DNA of 64,000 nucleotides from Ruminiclostridium hungatei (GTDB lineage: Bacteria > Bacillota > Clostridia > Acetivibrionales > DSM-1351): NCBI RefSeq assembly GCF_002051585.1, contig NZ_MZGX01000012.1, positions 1 to 64,000 on the forward strand, given 5' to 3'. A model generated the notes under the pieces. The model saw only the letters and a program-made list of their open reading frames with translations, was not told the origin of the DNA and did not search any database. The position numbers were made by a program, and so were the translations under genes. Shown one piece after another: positions 1 to 9,512 of this stretch. Position 1 is the first letter of the stretch. Each line of letters begins with the position of its first letter.

Positions 1-240
1 AATAAGACATCAACTATAATTAATTATAGTCCTGGTGACAAACAATGGTGGATAACAGGCTTTAATCCAAACTATAAGGGGGTTAATGCCAATAATTTGA
101 CGGTATCTTACACAGTAACATTCAATACCCAAACCATGTATGATAGCTTTTATAGAATATATGGTGATAAAAATAGCAAAAAGAGGGATGAAAGATGGGT
201 GTTTGACTCCAAAACAATTACCGCAACGTTCAAATTTTAA
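1..240 (+). CDS. C-terminal end of an RHS-associated protein (DUF4474-like tail), 5' partial
   Basis: Frame 1 is open from the window edge to a TAA at 238-240 and encodes 79 residues. It contains the string QWWITGFNP followed by a beta-rich stretch (NNLTVSYTVTFN) and the ending TITATFKF. The WWITGFNP signature resembles the C-terminal DUF4474 domain found at the tips of RHS-repeat proteins in Clostridia; this is recognition from memory and not a search. It ends 17 bases before a lipoprotein gene, as toxin tips often precede their immunity gene. The rest of the gene lies upstream, so whether the full protein is intact cannot be judged. Confidence 0.55.
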   Translation, partial: NKTSTIINYSPGDKQWWITGFNPNYKGVNANNLTVSYTVTFNTQTMYDSFYRIYGDKNSKKRDERWVFDSKTITATFKF

Positions 241-257
241 TAAGGGAGGTTTAATCT

Positions 258-782
258 GTGAATAAAAAAATTGTATTGATGCTATTTGTACTCATAAGCT
301 TACTGATGTTAAGCTCGTGCAATAAAATCGGATTCGATAGCGGAGGAGGAATAGCTGTGAGCGAAGAAAAAAAAGCCGATATGCGAATGGAACAAATAGT
401 TTCAGCGCTTAAGGGCAAGGATAAAAAGGCGTTAAAATCTTTGTTTTCAAAAAAGGCGTTAGATGAATCCAATGATTTTGATAGAGGAACAGATTTATTG
501 TTTAATTTCATTCAAGGGGATATTGAGTCTTGGGTGTTGGAAGACGGTTGGTCTTCTGATGAATCAATTGATGGTGGCGAAAGTTCCCTGATGATTCGCT
601 TCTCTTTTGATTTGAAAACCGATAAAGAGTCGTATAATTTTTTCATAATTGATTACAACACGGATAACATTAATACTGATAATAATGGGGTTTATATGTT
701 GGAAGTATCGAAATCTTCATATAACGGTGAATGGGAACCATGGCAAAAAAGAATGCGTGCAGGTATATCTATAGTAAAATAA
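258..782 (+). CDS. Small lipoprotein, DUF5104-like, candidate immunity protein
   Basis: This 174-residue protein starts at GTG 258, preceded by a GGGAGG ribosome site at 244-249. A basic N-terminus and hydrophobic helix lead to a lipobox LMLSSC with the lipid-attached cysteine near residue 21, so it should be anchored on the outer face of the membrane. The remaining domain (FSKKALDESNDFDRGTDLLF..FIQGDIESW) resembles the DUF5104 family of clostridial lipoproteins. It lies directly behind a DUF4474-like toxin tip and in a region full of RHS cassettes, which suggests an immunity role; that is inference from position. No catalytic motif is visible. Confidence 0.7.
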   Translation: MNKKIVLMLFVLISLLMLSSCNKIGFDSGGGIAVSEEKKADMRMEQIVSALKGKDKKALKSLFSKKALDESNDFDRGTDLLFNFIQGDIESWVLEDGWSSDESIDGGESSLMIRFSFDLKTDKESYNFFIIDYNTDNINTDNNGVYMLEVSKSSYNGEWEPWQKRMRAGISIVK

Positions 783-1187
783 AATCCAAGGAACTGCTCT
801 TTGGGTTGGAAGATGACCAGACAATAATCGGGAACTGGCACTTTTCCTTTTGGACAAAGGGTTTACGGTTAAGTATGTGAATCTTTAGTAAACGGTAAAA
901 TATATGTATTCCAATAATAAAATAAAAGTTTTCAAGTAAATGAATAAGAATATTAATTATCTTAGCCATGATAGAGCAAACAATCTACTCTATCATGGCT
1001 TTTTCTTTTCTCAATCTGAGGACTAAGGTTATAACCGTAAGGTAAGCGTCAAAGCAATGTAAGTGTCAAAGCAATCCACACCTACACATGAGGTCAGACG
1101 GCATGTTAAACTGAGACCAAGGAGATAGGAATATATGGGCTCAGTTAAACGAACCAATGAGGAATGAGTTAAATTGTTTGAACAGCA
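783..1187. other. Gene-free stretch with a terminator and degenerate coding remnants
   Basis: No convincing intact gene is present. Bases 781-880 can be read as a short open fragment (..LLFGLEDDQTIIGNWHFSFW..) that looks protein-like but has no start or ribosome site, so it may be the remains of a lost gene. After the terminator at 964-1005 the sequence up to about 1187 has no ribosome site or recognisable coding pattern, and RHS-repeat homology begins at about 1188. Confidence 0.4.
964..1005 (+). terminator. Intrinsic terminator
   Basis: A perfect 13-bp stem (AGCCATGATAGAG with CTCTATCATGGCT) encloses an 11-nt loop and is followed by TTTTCTTTT. It would end transcription of the lipoprotein cassette before the RHS remnant. 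Confidence 0.9.
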
Positions 1188-2873
1188 ACCGATAATACCG
1201 GAAAGGTCACAGAATACCAATATGACGACCTGGGAAGATTGACAAGTTAAGCTCCTGCAGGAGAGCCGGCTATAGCGTATACCTATGACGACAGCAACAA
1301 CCGGAAAACCATGACGGCAGACGGAGTGTCGTCTACAGCCTATGTCTATGATGGAAACAACAGGCTTACGGAAGAGACAAAGACTGTGGGACAGTCCTCA
1401 GAGACCACCCATTACAGCTATGACAACAACGGAAATACAATCTGCAAGTACACCGAAACAATCTCACCGGCTACGGAGGGGCAAACCACGGAAGCTTATA
1501 TATCGGCAGCCGGAGCAGCAGAGGAGATAACGTCGGCAGGAACAGACTATATAGGAACAGGCTTTCCAGAAACTGCCTCTCCAGAAACACCTTTACCGGA
1601 AACAGTCCCGGAGATAACCACAGGACAGGCACTGAGTCTTGAAGCCCAAACGGCAGATACCGGCACAGACGAAAGCAGCAATGAAGTAAATAATGATAAC
1701 AGCGTTACAATAAATGAATACAACGGCTTGAACCAACTGGTAAAAACCGTTACAGGGGACATAACAGCAGAATACACGTATGACGGCAACGGACTGAGAG
1801 CCTCAAAGACAGTAAACGGTGTCACCACAAACCACATATGGGACGGTGACCAGATGGTGCTGGAAATCGACGGCGCAGGAAACGTAAGCAATAAGTATGT
1901 AAGGGGAATAAATCTCATATACGCCGGGGAAGGTGCAAATAGAAGGTATTTCCTGTATAATGGTCATGGAGACACAGCGCAGCTTACCAGTACAACAGGA
2001 AGCAGCATAAAAGTGTATGAGTATGATGCATTTGGTGTAGAGAAGAACATAGACCCTGAGGATACGAACCTGTTCAGGTACTGCGGAGAGTATTTCGATA
2101 AGGAAACCGGGACTATCTATTTGAGGGCGAGGTATTATGACCCCACCATAGGAAGGTTTATTACGGAGGATAGCTATTGGGGTAAGGATAGTGACCCACT
2201 CAGTTTGAACTTGTATACGTATTGTGAGAATAATCCGATTGACTATATTGACCCTAGTGGACATATGCCTGTAAAAATGCTTAGAAATTATTTTAATTTG
2301 TATAGAACTGGTAAAATTAATAGAGATTCTGTTGCAAAACAGATTTTGTTGATGAATATAGGTAATCCATATGTTGGATTTCATGAAATAGCTCAAATAT
2401 TTGTTGGAGACAAAGTGGCGGCCAAAAAGTCTGAAGTAACTCTAGAATACAGTATAAAAGCAATAAACGATAAAGGAAAAACAATAAAATATGAGGCAGA
2501 TGTAGTCAAGACATCTCAATTTGGAAAATATGTATGGGAGATAAAGCCTCTAAATGGAAAAGATCCAAAAGAACAGTTAGAGCTATATAAAGAAAAAGGA
2601 GACTTAGCTTTAGGCCCAACTTATAGTGATATCAGTGGGATTAAAATACTTTCTGTAAACAATATATTTTCAAATGACTATACTTTATATATGGGGATTA
2701 ACTTTCCAGAAAAGGGAGTTGCAACTTACTACTTTTATTCAGTTGATGAAGATGGAAAGACTAAAGAATTGTCGACTGCTGCGGCAAAAAGAATATGTGA
2801 GGATATTCTATTCCCAATGTTCTACCCGATACCAATGCCAATGCCAATGCCTTTACCTGTACCAGTACCATAA
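1188..2873 (+). pseudogene. RHS-repeat protein remnant with a nuclease-like C-terminal tip
   Basis: RHS-type YD repeats begin at 1188 in the frame of the main ORF but are interrupted by TAA at 1248-1250. The second RHS copy in the window has GAA (Glu) at the same place (about 6385), so this is a nonsense change. The longest uninterrupted frame, 1311-2873, gives 520 residues: YD repeats, a Thr/Glu-rich spacer, then the RHS core (FRYCGEYFDKETGTIYLRARYYDP) ending at DPSGH near residue 320. The unique tip that follows contains YEADVV, then YVWEIKP and QLELYK, spaced like the D..ExK of PD-(D/E)XK nucleases. It ends in an odd Pro/Met tail (PIPMPMPMPLPVPVP). No 5' secretion region is present, so it is probably a silent tip cassette. 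Confidence 0.75.
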
Positions 2874-2893
2874 TTTGATTTTGAGGTGAGACA

Positions 2894-4081
2894 ATGAATA
2901 TAGGTGATAAAAAAGAGAGTTTTGAGACAAAAAAATCAGACCCCAAAAATCAGTTATTCAATAAGAAAAGTTGGTCAGAAAATGCGAAAGGTGAAGGGTC
3001 AATTAAGCCACAATTAAATTGGGTTAAAGAATTTAATGATGCACATTCAGTTTCACCAATAATAGCTGATAAGAGTGGAAATGTTCTGTTATCGTATAAT
3101 CATGAACATAGAGCTGCAGGAGTCAAGACACATGGTACATTAATAAGTATATCAAACACAGGTGAGAAAAACTGGGAAATAAATTTGGATAAGAACGAAT
3201 ATTTATTGTTTAGCAATGGTATTTCTCTAACAGAGGATGAGACAATAATAATTGGGACTATGGGGAACTTGAATAAAGTTCCCCATAGGTTATTTGCTAT
3301 AAATTCATGTGGAAAAATTGTGTGGCAAGTTGAAATAAAAGCATCAATCATATTTTCACCTAAGACTTCAAAGGATGGCACGATTTTTTTCGTCACAGAT
3401 GAGCCAGCTCTATATTCATTTGATAAAGAGGGGCATATAAAGTGGGTATATAGAGACGATATTGAAGGTGAAATCTGTTGTAATCCAATAATTTCAAAAG
3501 ATGGACTTATCTACGTACTATGCAACAGCGGATTTTTATATATTTTTGACCAAAATGGAAATAGGGTAAATACATTAGAGTTAGAAAAAGCAGAATTGTA
3601 TGATTCACCTCATTTTGATTCAGAGGGAACATTATATTTGCCACCTAATATTACAGCTTTTGACTCGGAATATAAAGTGAAGTGGGTATATACTCCGTCA
3701 GAAGGCTTCATTCCTAGCAACTTGTTCTTTGCAGATGACAATAATAACTTATATTGCTATGCTAACTATTTTAGATTAATAAGCATTGATAAAAATGGAG
3801 TTCTAAGGTGGGAAGCAAAAATGAGGGGAAATGCTATAGATTTTCCTCCAATAGCTGGATGGGGTAACTGTATATGCACTTGCTCTATTGATAAGGCAAA
3901 AGGTAAAAATGACTCGTATATACAAGCCTTCAATAAAGAAGGTAAATTGATTTGGGAACTTTGCATAAATAATGAAAGCCTTGTTGGAATTGTACCAGGA
4001 AATATGAATAGCTTATTTGCTTTAACAAATGATATTAAAGGTGGCAAATGTAAGATATATTGTTTTTCGATGCTTGAATAA
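2894..4081 (+). CDS. PQQ-like beta-propeller protein, possible immunity partner
   Basis: The 395-residue product starts at ATG 2894 behind a TTTTGAGGTGAG ribosome site, 20 bases after the RHS tip stop. It has no signal peptide. It carries about seven repeats of the type GxIxWxxxx preceded by SxDGTIYxxxxxxLYSFDKEGHIKW, the pattern of PQQ-like (WD40-type) propeller blades; tryptophans recur at about 45-residue spacing. Propellers of this sort bind ligands or proteins. Its tight coupling to the nuclease-like tip makes it a candidate immunity or accessory protein, but no immunity family was recognised. A decayed copy of its 5' end occurs at about 8795-8875. Confidence 0.65.
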   Translation: MNIGDKKESFETKKSDPKNQLFNKKSWSENAKGEGSIKPQLNWVKEFNDAHSVSPIIADKSGNVLLSYNHEHRAAGVKTHGTLISISNTGEKNWEINLDKNEYLLFSNGISLTEDETIIIGTMGNLNKVPHRLFAINSCGKIVWQVEIKASIIFSPKTSKDGTIFFVTDEPALYSFDKEGHIKWVYRDDIEGEICCNPIISKDGLIYVLCNSGFLYIFDQNGNRVNTLELEKAELYDSPHFDSEGTLYLPPNITAFDSEYKVKWVYTPSEGFIPSNLFFADDNNNLYCYANYFRLISIDKNGVLRWEAKMRGNAIDFPPIAGWGNCICTCSIDKAKGKNDSYIQAFNKEGKLIWELCINNESLVGIVPGNMNSLFALTNDIKGGKCKIYCFSMLE

Positions 4082-4097
4082 ATGAAAGGGTATTTGT

Positions 4098-4757
4098 ATG
4101 AATTTTTTAAGGATATTTGTAGCGATTATAATATTGACAGCAATATTTTACCGGTTTTATTATCCGAGATTAAGATCTTACTATGTTAATTTAAAATTAA
4201 TGAAAGATGGGAATCCGGAAATGTTTTAGCACGAATTAGATAAAGACATAAATAGAGCTAAATCCGATGAGTATAAACGGGCACTTTTAGTTAATAAAGT
4301 ATCGGGTTTGATTTTTATGGGTAAATGGCAGGAGGCAATTGAACTGTTAGACAAAATCGACAGTAATTTTATTAATGAAGTTTTTACAGTTCAATATTAT
4401 CTTAATTATCTAACTGCTCTTATTTTTTTAGAAAGGATCGACATTGCAAAAGAAATATATGAGGGTAAGAAAGAGTTGTTTGAAAAATATATAACAATTG
4501 AAAGACATAGAGAAATTAATCAATCCATAAAAAAGATAGAGGGAATATTCAGTTTTTACAATTATGACTTAATTAAAAGCAAAAGTATATTTGAAGAGCT
4601 GCTAGATAAACAGAAATACAGTATTTATAAGGCGATTAACCATTACTTTCTGGGAAAGATTTTTGAAAAAGAGGGGAATCTGGCAGAAAGTAAGATGCAT
4701 TTTGATAAAGCAAAGCTTTTGGGCGAAAAAACTTTCCTTTCAAATTTGGTTTCTTAA
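4098..4757 (+). pseudogene. Membrane-anchored TPR-like protein, interrupted by an amber codon
   Basis: Translation from ATG 4098 gives an N-terminal membrane helix (MNFLRIFVAIIILTAIFY) and then reaches TAG at 4227-4229 after 43 codons. The same frame continues without another stop to 4757, and the ORF from ATG 4308 encodes 149 residues of helical repeats resembling TPRs (GKWQEAIELLDKI.., NHYFLGKIFEKEGNLAESKMHFDKAK). The context F-stop-HELDK suggests a CAG or similar codon mutated to TAG. The 3' part is duplicated at 8882-9010. It is either a true pseudogene or a suppressed stop; the former is far more likely in this decayed region. Confidence 0.7.
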
Positions 4758-4868
4758 TAGCATATAAATTTAATCTCAACATAGATAGTGTTCGGCTGTT
4801 AATTCATACATAAAATAGAGTACTTTACAATTCCAATACCCTGAGATTAAAAAGTTGGAGGATTACGT

Positions 4869-5612
4869 ATGACAGTATCGGATATAATTAAAAAGATTGC
4901 AGGGCAAGAGTTAAAAAAGTATGATTTTAAATTTGATTGTAAGCAGGGAGCTGTAAGATGGGTATTTTCTAGAAATAAGTTTGGTATTATGCAATATATA
5001 ACTTTTCAAAAAAGTAACCTTATGGATGCTTTACGTGTTGAATTTACGACGTCTATCAATTCAATGCCTGTTTTGGGAAGTCATTTGATAAATAGTATTG
5101 ACTATTGGCTTAGTTATAATGACGAAATATCGTTAGAAAAAGTTATAAATGATTTAGTATCCATAATAATTAGTGAGGGAATATTGTGCTTAGATGCAAT
5201 GAGTACACCAGATATTGAACCTTCAATAGAAATGGCTGAAGAGTTAATTATTAATACACATAAAAAGGCTGAGGATTTTGCTGCAAGATATATTTTAGGC
5301 TATGTAAATATATACGACTCATTAAAAAAAGTAGAAATTATTTTGCAAAATACAAAGGATAAGACGCTGGATGAGAATTTTGAAATTCTTGTTGGAGCTG
5401 CTGCATATGTTGGAGAATTTATAATAATGCTACATGGTGGCTCTTGGGAATGGGATACCGATTTTAATACTTGCTATTTGAAGAATATAGGAAATACTGA
5501 ATATTTTGAAAGTCTGATTACTTGGATTATTAATTACTGGCATAAACCTGAAATGAAAATTTACAGTTTGGTGTGGAAATATTCAAATCTCAAAGAAATA
5601 ATATCCGAATAG
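4869..5612 (+). CDS. Uncharacterised protein with a DUF4304-like N-terminus
   Basis: This 247-residue protein starts at ATG 4869 after a clear TTGGAGGATTACGT ribosome site. The first 80 residues (ELKKYDFKF.....WVFSRNKFGIMQYITFQKSN...LRVEFTTS) look like the DUF4304 fold, a family common among immunity-like genes beside polymorphic toxins. The C-terminal half is helical with no motif I can name. It is cytoplasmic by appearance, with no signal or membrane segment. It stands between the broken TPR gene and a 350-bp repeat, so it is probably a stranded cassette gene. Confidence 0.6.
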   Translation: MTVSDIIKKIAGQELKKYDFKFDCKQGAVRWVFSRNKFGIMQYITFQKSNLMDALRVEFTTSINSMPVLGSHLINSIDYWLSYNDEISLEKVINDLVSIIISEGILCLDAMSTPDIEPSIEMAEELIINTHKKAEDFAARYILGYVNIYDSLKKVEIILQNTKDKTLDENFEILVGAAAYVGEFIIMLHGGSWEWDTDFNTCYLKNIGNTEYFESLITWIINYWHKPEMKIYSLVWKYSNLKEIISE

Positions 5613-5648
5613 TTGCTAGAAGAAACTTAAGGGCAAAGATTTAATTAT

Positions 5649-6007
5649 GCTGGTACGCGAGTACAATTTAAAGCAATGGGAAGCATGATAAAAGAACTTA
5701 CTGAGATTTGTAGGTGAACAGCAAATATTTTAGCCGATAAAGTGACAGGACGTCACTTTAAGCAGCATGCGAGACCCGGATGGTCGAGTTGCTGCGACGG
5801 CATGGAATACTTGTTGTGAACCGTACTATTTCAAGTAAGTTCTTTGTGTGCAATCCATTGCTTTAATTCGTATGGAAGTACCAGCTAAGTATATTTGAAG
5901 GATGATTAACCTACCATCACATTCATAATATCAATTCTTAAATATAATCCGTTTAACTTTTGACGTCGATGAACTAAAGACTTCGGCAGATGTGGTCAAG
6001 GAGTATG
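5649..6007 (+). repeat. About 350-bp direct repeat, copy 1
   Basis: The segment from GCTGGTACGCGAG to GTCAAGGAGTATG is nearly identical to 8453-8789. Copy 1 carries about 25 extra bases (CATGCGAGACCCGGATGGTC onward) that copy 2 lacks. It contains a small inverted repeat GTGAC-agga-CGTCAC near 5742. Its last bases enter the RHS reading frame, so the repeat covers the upstream flank and the first codons of an RHS cassette. A more diverged inverted relative lies at 39853-40002. Confidence 0.85.
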
Positions 6008-7931
6008 GCTATGATGCCAATAACAACAGAAAAACCTTCACGGTGACAAAAAACGGTGCAGCCAACATAAACACAAGCTATGTATACGACAAAATGAACA
6101 GGCTGGAGCAGGTATATGAAAACAGTGAGCTTGCAGCGGTATATTCATATGATGAAAACGGAAACAGAAAGTCATTGGCATATACAAACGGCAATGCTAC
6201 CACCTATGACTACAATCTGAGCAACAAGCTGACCTCCCTGGTAAACAGGGACGGTATGACAGAAATATCCGGCTATGCCTACACCTATCACCTTGACGGA
6301 AACCAGGCATCAAAAACCGATAATACCGGAAAAGTTACAGCATACCAATATGACGGCCTGGGAAGGCTGACGAATGAAGCACCCACAGGAGAGCCTGAAA
6401 TAACCTATACCTATGACGACAGCAACAACCGGAAAACCATGACGGTAGACGGAGTGTCGTCTACAGCCTATGCCTATGACGGCAACAACAGGCTTACGGA
6501 AGAGACAAAGAATGCTGGACAGTCCTCAGAAACAACCCATTACAGCTATGACAACAACGGAAATACAATCTGCAAGTACACAGAAACAATTTCACCGGCT
6601 ATGCAGGGGCAAACTACGGAAGTTGATATATCAGCAATCGGAACAGTAGAAGAAATAACGTCTGCGGGAACAGACTCTACAGAAACAGCTTCTGCGGATG
6701 CAGCTTTACCGGAGACAACCACAGGGCAGGTACTAAGCCTTGAAGACCAAACGGCAGATACAGGTGAAAGCAACAGCAACACCACACTATAAACGAATAC
6801 AATGGTTTGAACCAATTGGTAAAAGTAACCGAAGGAAGCAGTAAATACAGCTATACCTACAATTGGGATGGGCTGAGGGCCTCAAAGACAGTAAACGGTG
6901 TGACCACAAACCACATATGGGACGGTGACCAGATGGTGCTGGAAACCGACGGTGCAGGAAACGCAACCGAGAAGTATATACGTGGAATAAATCTCATATA
7001 TTTCGGGGAAGGTGCAAATAGAAGGTATTTCCTGTATAATGGTCATGGAGACACAGTGCAGCTTACCAGTACAACCGGAAGCAGCATAAAAGTATATGAC
7101 TATGATGCTTTTGGGAATGAGAAAGCTCCTGACGCTAACGATACAAACCTGTTCAGGTACTGCGGTGAGTACTTTGACAAGGAAACCGGGACTATCTATT
7201 TGAGGGCGAGGTATTATGATCCCACCATAGGTAGGTTTATTACGGAGGATAGCTATTGGGGTAAGGATAGTGATCCGCTGAGTTTGAATTTGTATACTTA
7301 TTGTGGGAATAACCCGATTGACTATATTGACCCTAGTGGGCATTTGAGTGCAAAAGTCAGAACGATATTATGGGCAATAAGGCATCCAGTAGAGGCTTAT
7401 CAGATTGGAGAGGCTGAGCCTGGAAAAGGTAAAATTAATTATACGAATGTTGCAATAAGATTTTCAACAAATGACTTGGGATTAACAGAGAATGCATCCC
7501 ATGAGGGTTCTCAAGTAAATGCTTATAGGCATGTATTATGGCAGGCCATGATTACAAAATCTGTGCCTGGTGGAGAAGAAACAGCAAGAGAGGTTGGTTA
7601 TTGTCATGAAGAAAACCCGAATGCGATTGATGGTCTATCTTCACGAGACTTAAGTAAAAAAGTGTTTAAGACATTATTAGAGGCTGATGAATCAATTGAC
7701 TTAGCAAATAATATAATTGGTATAAGTATTGGCAAAAGTATTTCAAGTTATAGTAATAATGATATTGCTATTGCCACGTTAAAATATTACCATGAAAATG
7801 GTTTTTGGGTTGCAGTTAAGCAATCAGACGGGAGTTATAAAATTAGTCAAACAAAGCTATCTGATAGACAATATAAAGCAGCATTAAATAGAATAGAAAA
7901 GTTAGATGATTGGGGCTTTGCAGAAGATTAG
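5992..7931 (+). pseudogene. RHS-repeat protein remnant, frameshifted, with a DUF6973-like tip
   Basis: YD repeats run in one frame from about 5983 to a stop at 6790-6792, and the next RHS residues (NEYNGLNQLVK) continue in another frame up to 7931. Alignment with the first RHS copy puts the shift at about 6778-6795. There is no signal peptide or 5' end; the frame simply emerges from the 350-bp repeat. After the core and DPSGH junction (about 7340), a tip of about 195 residues contains EGSQVNAYRHVLWQAMIT and later REVGYCHEENPNA. The two histidine-containing boxes resemble DUF6973-type tips of polymorphic toxins. The tip reading frame is intact to its end, and a lipoprotein gene follows. Confidence 0.75.
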
Positions 7932-7974
7932 AGAGATAAAATGCATAAATATTAATAAGATTGGAGGTTTCAAT

Positions 7975-8445
7975 TTGAAGAAACTAAATACTATATTTCT
8001 AATAATCTTAATACTGGTGCTAGTGGGCTGTCAGACAAAGGAATCTTATATGACCGAAAATTTAATCAAAGCAATAGACAATGAATGTGGGGAAAAGAAT
8101 TCCTGCCAAATTCAAATGAAAGACGTAACTAATTTTAAATGGGATAAGGTGGTTATATTTCAAGTGGGAAGCTCAAACAAAGAAATTAGTAAGGCACTAG
8201 ATGCTGAGTACAAAGGGGCGACCGACTTGATTAGTGGAATGGTATTTGTTTATAACAATCAGATTGCTGATGAGGAACTAGTACCATATGACCCGGAGAA
8301 TCCTAATAAGTTGCAGTATTTTATTGAAAAAAAATCTGGAGAACCCAACTGTTTAAGTTTTAGCGCTGATGATGCTGTCTTTGAAGGTAGTAAGGATAAA
8401 ATCGATGGAACTTACTATTATAAGATTACTGCTAGAACTAAATGA
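7975..8445 (+). CDS. Small lipoprotein, candidate immunity protein of the RHS tip
   Basis: I place the start at TTG 7975 because GGAGG at 7963-7967 lies seven bases upstream; the longer frame from 7906 has no ribosome site. The 156-residue product has a signal helix and lipobox LVLVGC (cysteine near residue 19). The mature domain is acidic, with two cysteines (CGEKNSC) near residues 40-46; I do not recognise its family. Position 43 bases behind the DUF6973-like tip suggests that it protects the cell surface from that tip, which is inference. The ~350-bp repeat begins 8 bases after its stop. Confidence 0.65.
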   Translation: MKKLNTIFLIILILVLVGCQTKESYMTENLIKAIDNECGEKNSCQIQMKDVTNFKWDKVVIFQVGSSNKEISKALDAEYKGATDLISGMVFVYNNQIADEELVPYDPENPNKLQYFIEKKSGEPNCLSFSADDAVFEGSKDKIDGTYYYKITARTK

Positions 8446-8452
8446 GTGAAAA

Positions 8453-8789
8453 GCTGGTACGCGAGTACAATTTAAAGCAATGGGAAGCATGATAAAAGAA
8501 CTTACTGAGATTTGTAGGTGAACAGCAAGGATTATAGCCGGTAAAGTGACAGGACATTACTTTAAGCAGCAGTCGCTGCGACGGCAGTAATACTTGTTGT
8601 GAGCGTACTATTTCAAGTAAGCTCTTTGTGTGCAATCCATTGCTTTAAATTCGTATGGAAGTACCAGCTAAGTATATTTGAAGGATGATTAACCTACTAT
8701 CACATTCATAATATCAATTCTTAAATATAATCCGTTTAACTTTTGACGTCTATGAACTAAAGATTCGGCAGATGTGGTCAAGGAGTATG
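8453..8789 (+). repeat. About 350-bp direct repeat, copy 2
   Basis: This copy matches 5649-6007 almost base for base apart from a deletion of about 25 bases and small indels, including one base lost in the AAAGATTCGG segment. Here the RHS frame meets TAA a few codons after GTCAAGGAGTATG, and no RHS gene follows. The pair could recombine and delete the 2.8 kb between them. Confidence 0.85.
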
Positions 8790-8794
8790 AATAA

Positions 8795-9012
8795 TTGAAA
8801 CAAATCAGACCCTAAAAATAAGTTGGTAAATAAAAAAGTTGGTCAGAAAATGCAAAAGGTAAAGGGCCAATTAAAGTAAAATGCATTTTAACAAAGCAAA
8901 GCTTTTGGGCGAAAAAACTTTCCTTTCAAATTTGGTTTCTTAATAGCAGGTAAATTTAATCTAAGATAGATAGTGTTCGTCTGTTAATTCATACACAAAA
9001 TAGATACTTACA
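8795..9012 (+). pseudogene. Scrambled fragments of the propeller and TPR cassette genes
   Basis: Bases 8795-8875 resemble 2924-3005 (5' end of the propeller gene; shared AAGTTGGTCAGAAAATGC). Bases 8882-9010 resemble 4697-4830 (3' end of the TPR gene and its flank; shared AAAGCTTTTGGGCGAAAAAA). The fragments keep their original order with about 1.7 kb missing between them, so a second copy of the cassette once stood here and was deleted. No intact frame remains. Confidence 0.8.
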
Positions 9013-9069
9013 AGAAGGTATTATGGCAGTGATGGAAAAATTCAAAATAATAGAGGTATGATTATATGA
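9013..9069 (+). pseudogene. Last codons of a lost toxin tip
   Basis: The frame reads RRYYGSDGKIQNNRGMII and stops at TGA 9067-9069, which overlaps the ATG of the next gene (ATGA). The YYGSDGKIQNNRG wording resembles the extreme end of RHS/WapA-type toxin tips. Nothing upstream in this frame is toxin-like, so only the stop-proximal end of the toxin has survived with its coupled partner gene. Confidence 0.45.
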
Positions 9070-9512
9070 GTTGGAATGTAATAGAAACGCAGGAAGATAT
9101 CGATAAATTAATGAGCGTGTACGGGTACTTTCATGATGGATGTATTAAAGAATTGAAATATATAAGTGGTGGATATGTTGATAAGGATCTGCGTATGAAT
9201 CCATTTAACTCGAAACGAATTTTAAATATTATTTTTCAGAGGCAGTATAAAAATCCGACTGTTATAGAAATGATTTTTGAAGGTATTCATAAAATGAATC
9301 TGGAACCAAGTAATGGTGATTATGATTGCATTATTTACCAAGCGTCTTTGGAAAAAATAAATGATATTTTTTATTGGGCAGATTGGGATAGCTTTGAAAT
9401 TGATGATATTAATGAAATTAAAAGAACCTGGATAGCTGCTTCCAAAATAAAATGGAGAGTAGCTGATAATTATATTGGTGAAAATGAGGTATACATACCA
9501 AAGGTTCAATAG
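9066..9512 (+). CDS. Uncharacterised small protein, probable orphan immunity protein
   Basis: This 148-residue cytoplasmic protein begins at ATG 9066, preceded by GAGGT and overlapping the stop of the toxin remnant by ATGA. It contains FHDGCIKELKYISGGYV near residues 22-38 and IIYQASLEKIND.IFYWADWDSFEID near 105-130, a pattern I associate with small clostridial proteins of unknown function. No enzyme motif is visible. The coupling to a toxin tail suggests that it is the surviving antidote of a deleted tip. Function remains inferred. Confidence 0.6.
   Translation: MSWNVIETQEDIDKLMSVYGYFHDGCIKELKYISGGYVDKDLRMNPFNSKRILNIIFQRQYKNPTVIEMIFEGIHKMNLEPSNGDYDCIIYQASLEKINDIFYWADWDSFEIDDINEIKRTWIAASKIKWRVADNYIGENEVYIPKVQ

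Noticed and set aside
1803-2396. Long minus-strand open frame over the RHS core
   Set aside because: It mirrors the RHS coding sequence, has no ribosome site, and the same shadow appears over the second RHS copy.
4227-4229. Pyrrolysine-coding TAG
   Set aside because: No pyl genes or MttB/MtmB/MtbB homologues are in the window, and the gene lies in a decayed region with other nonsense and frameshift changes.
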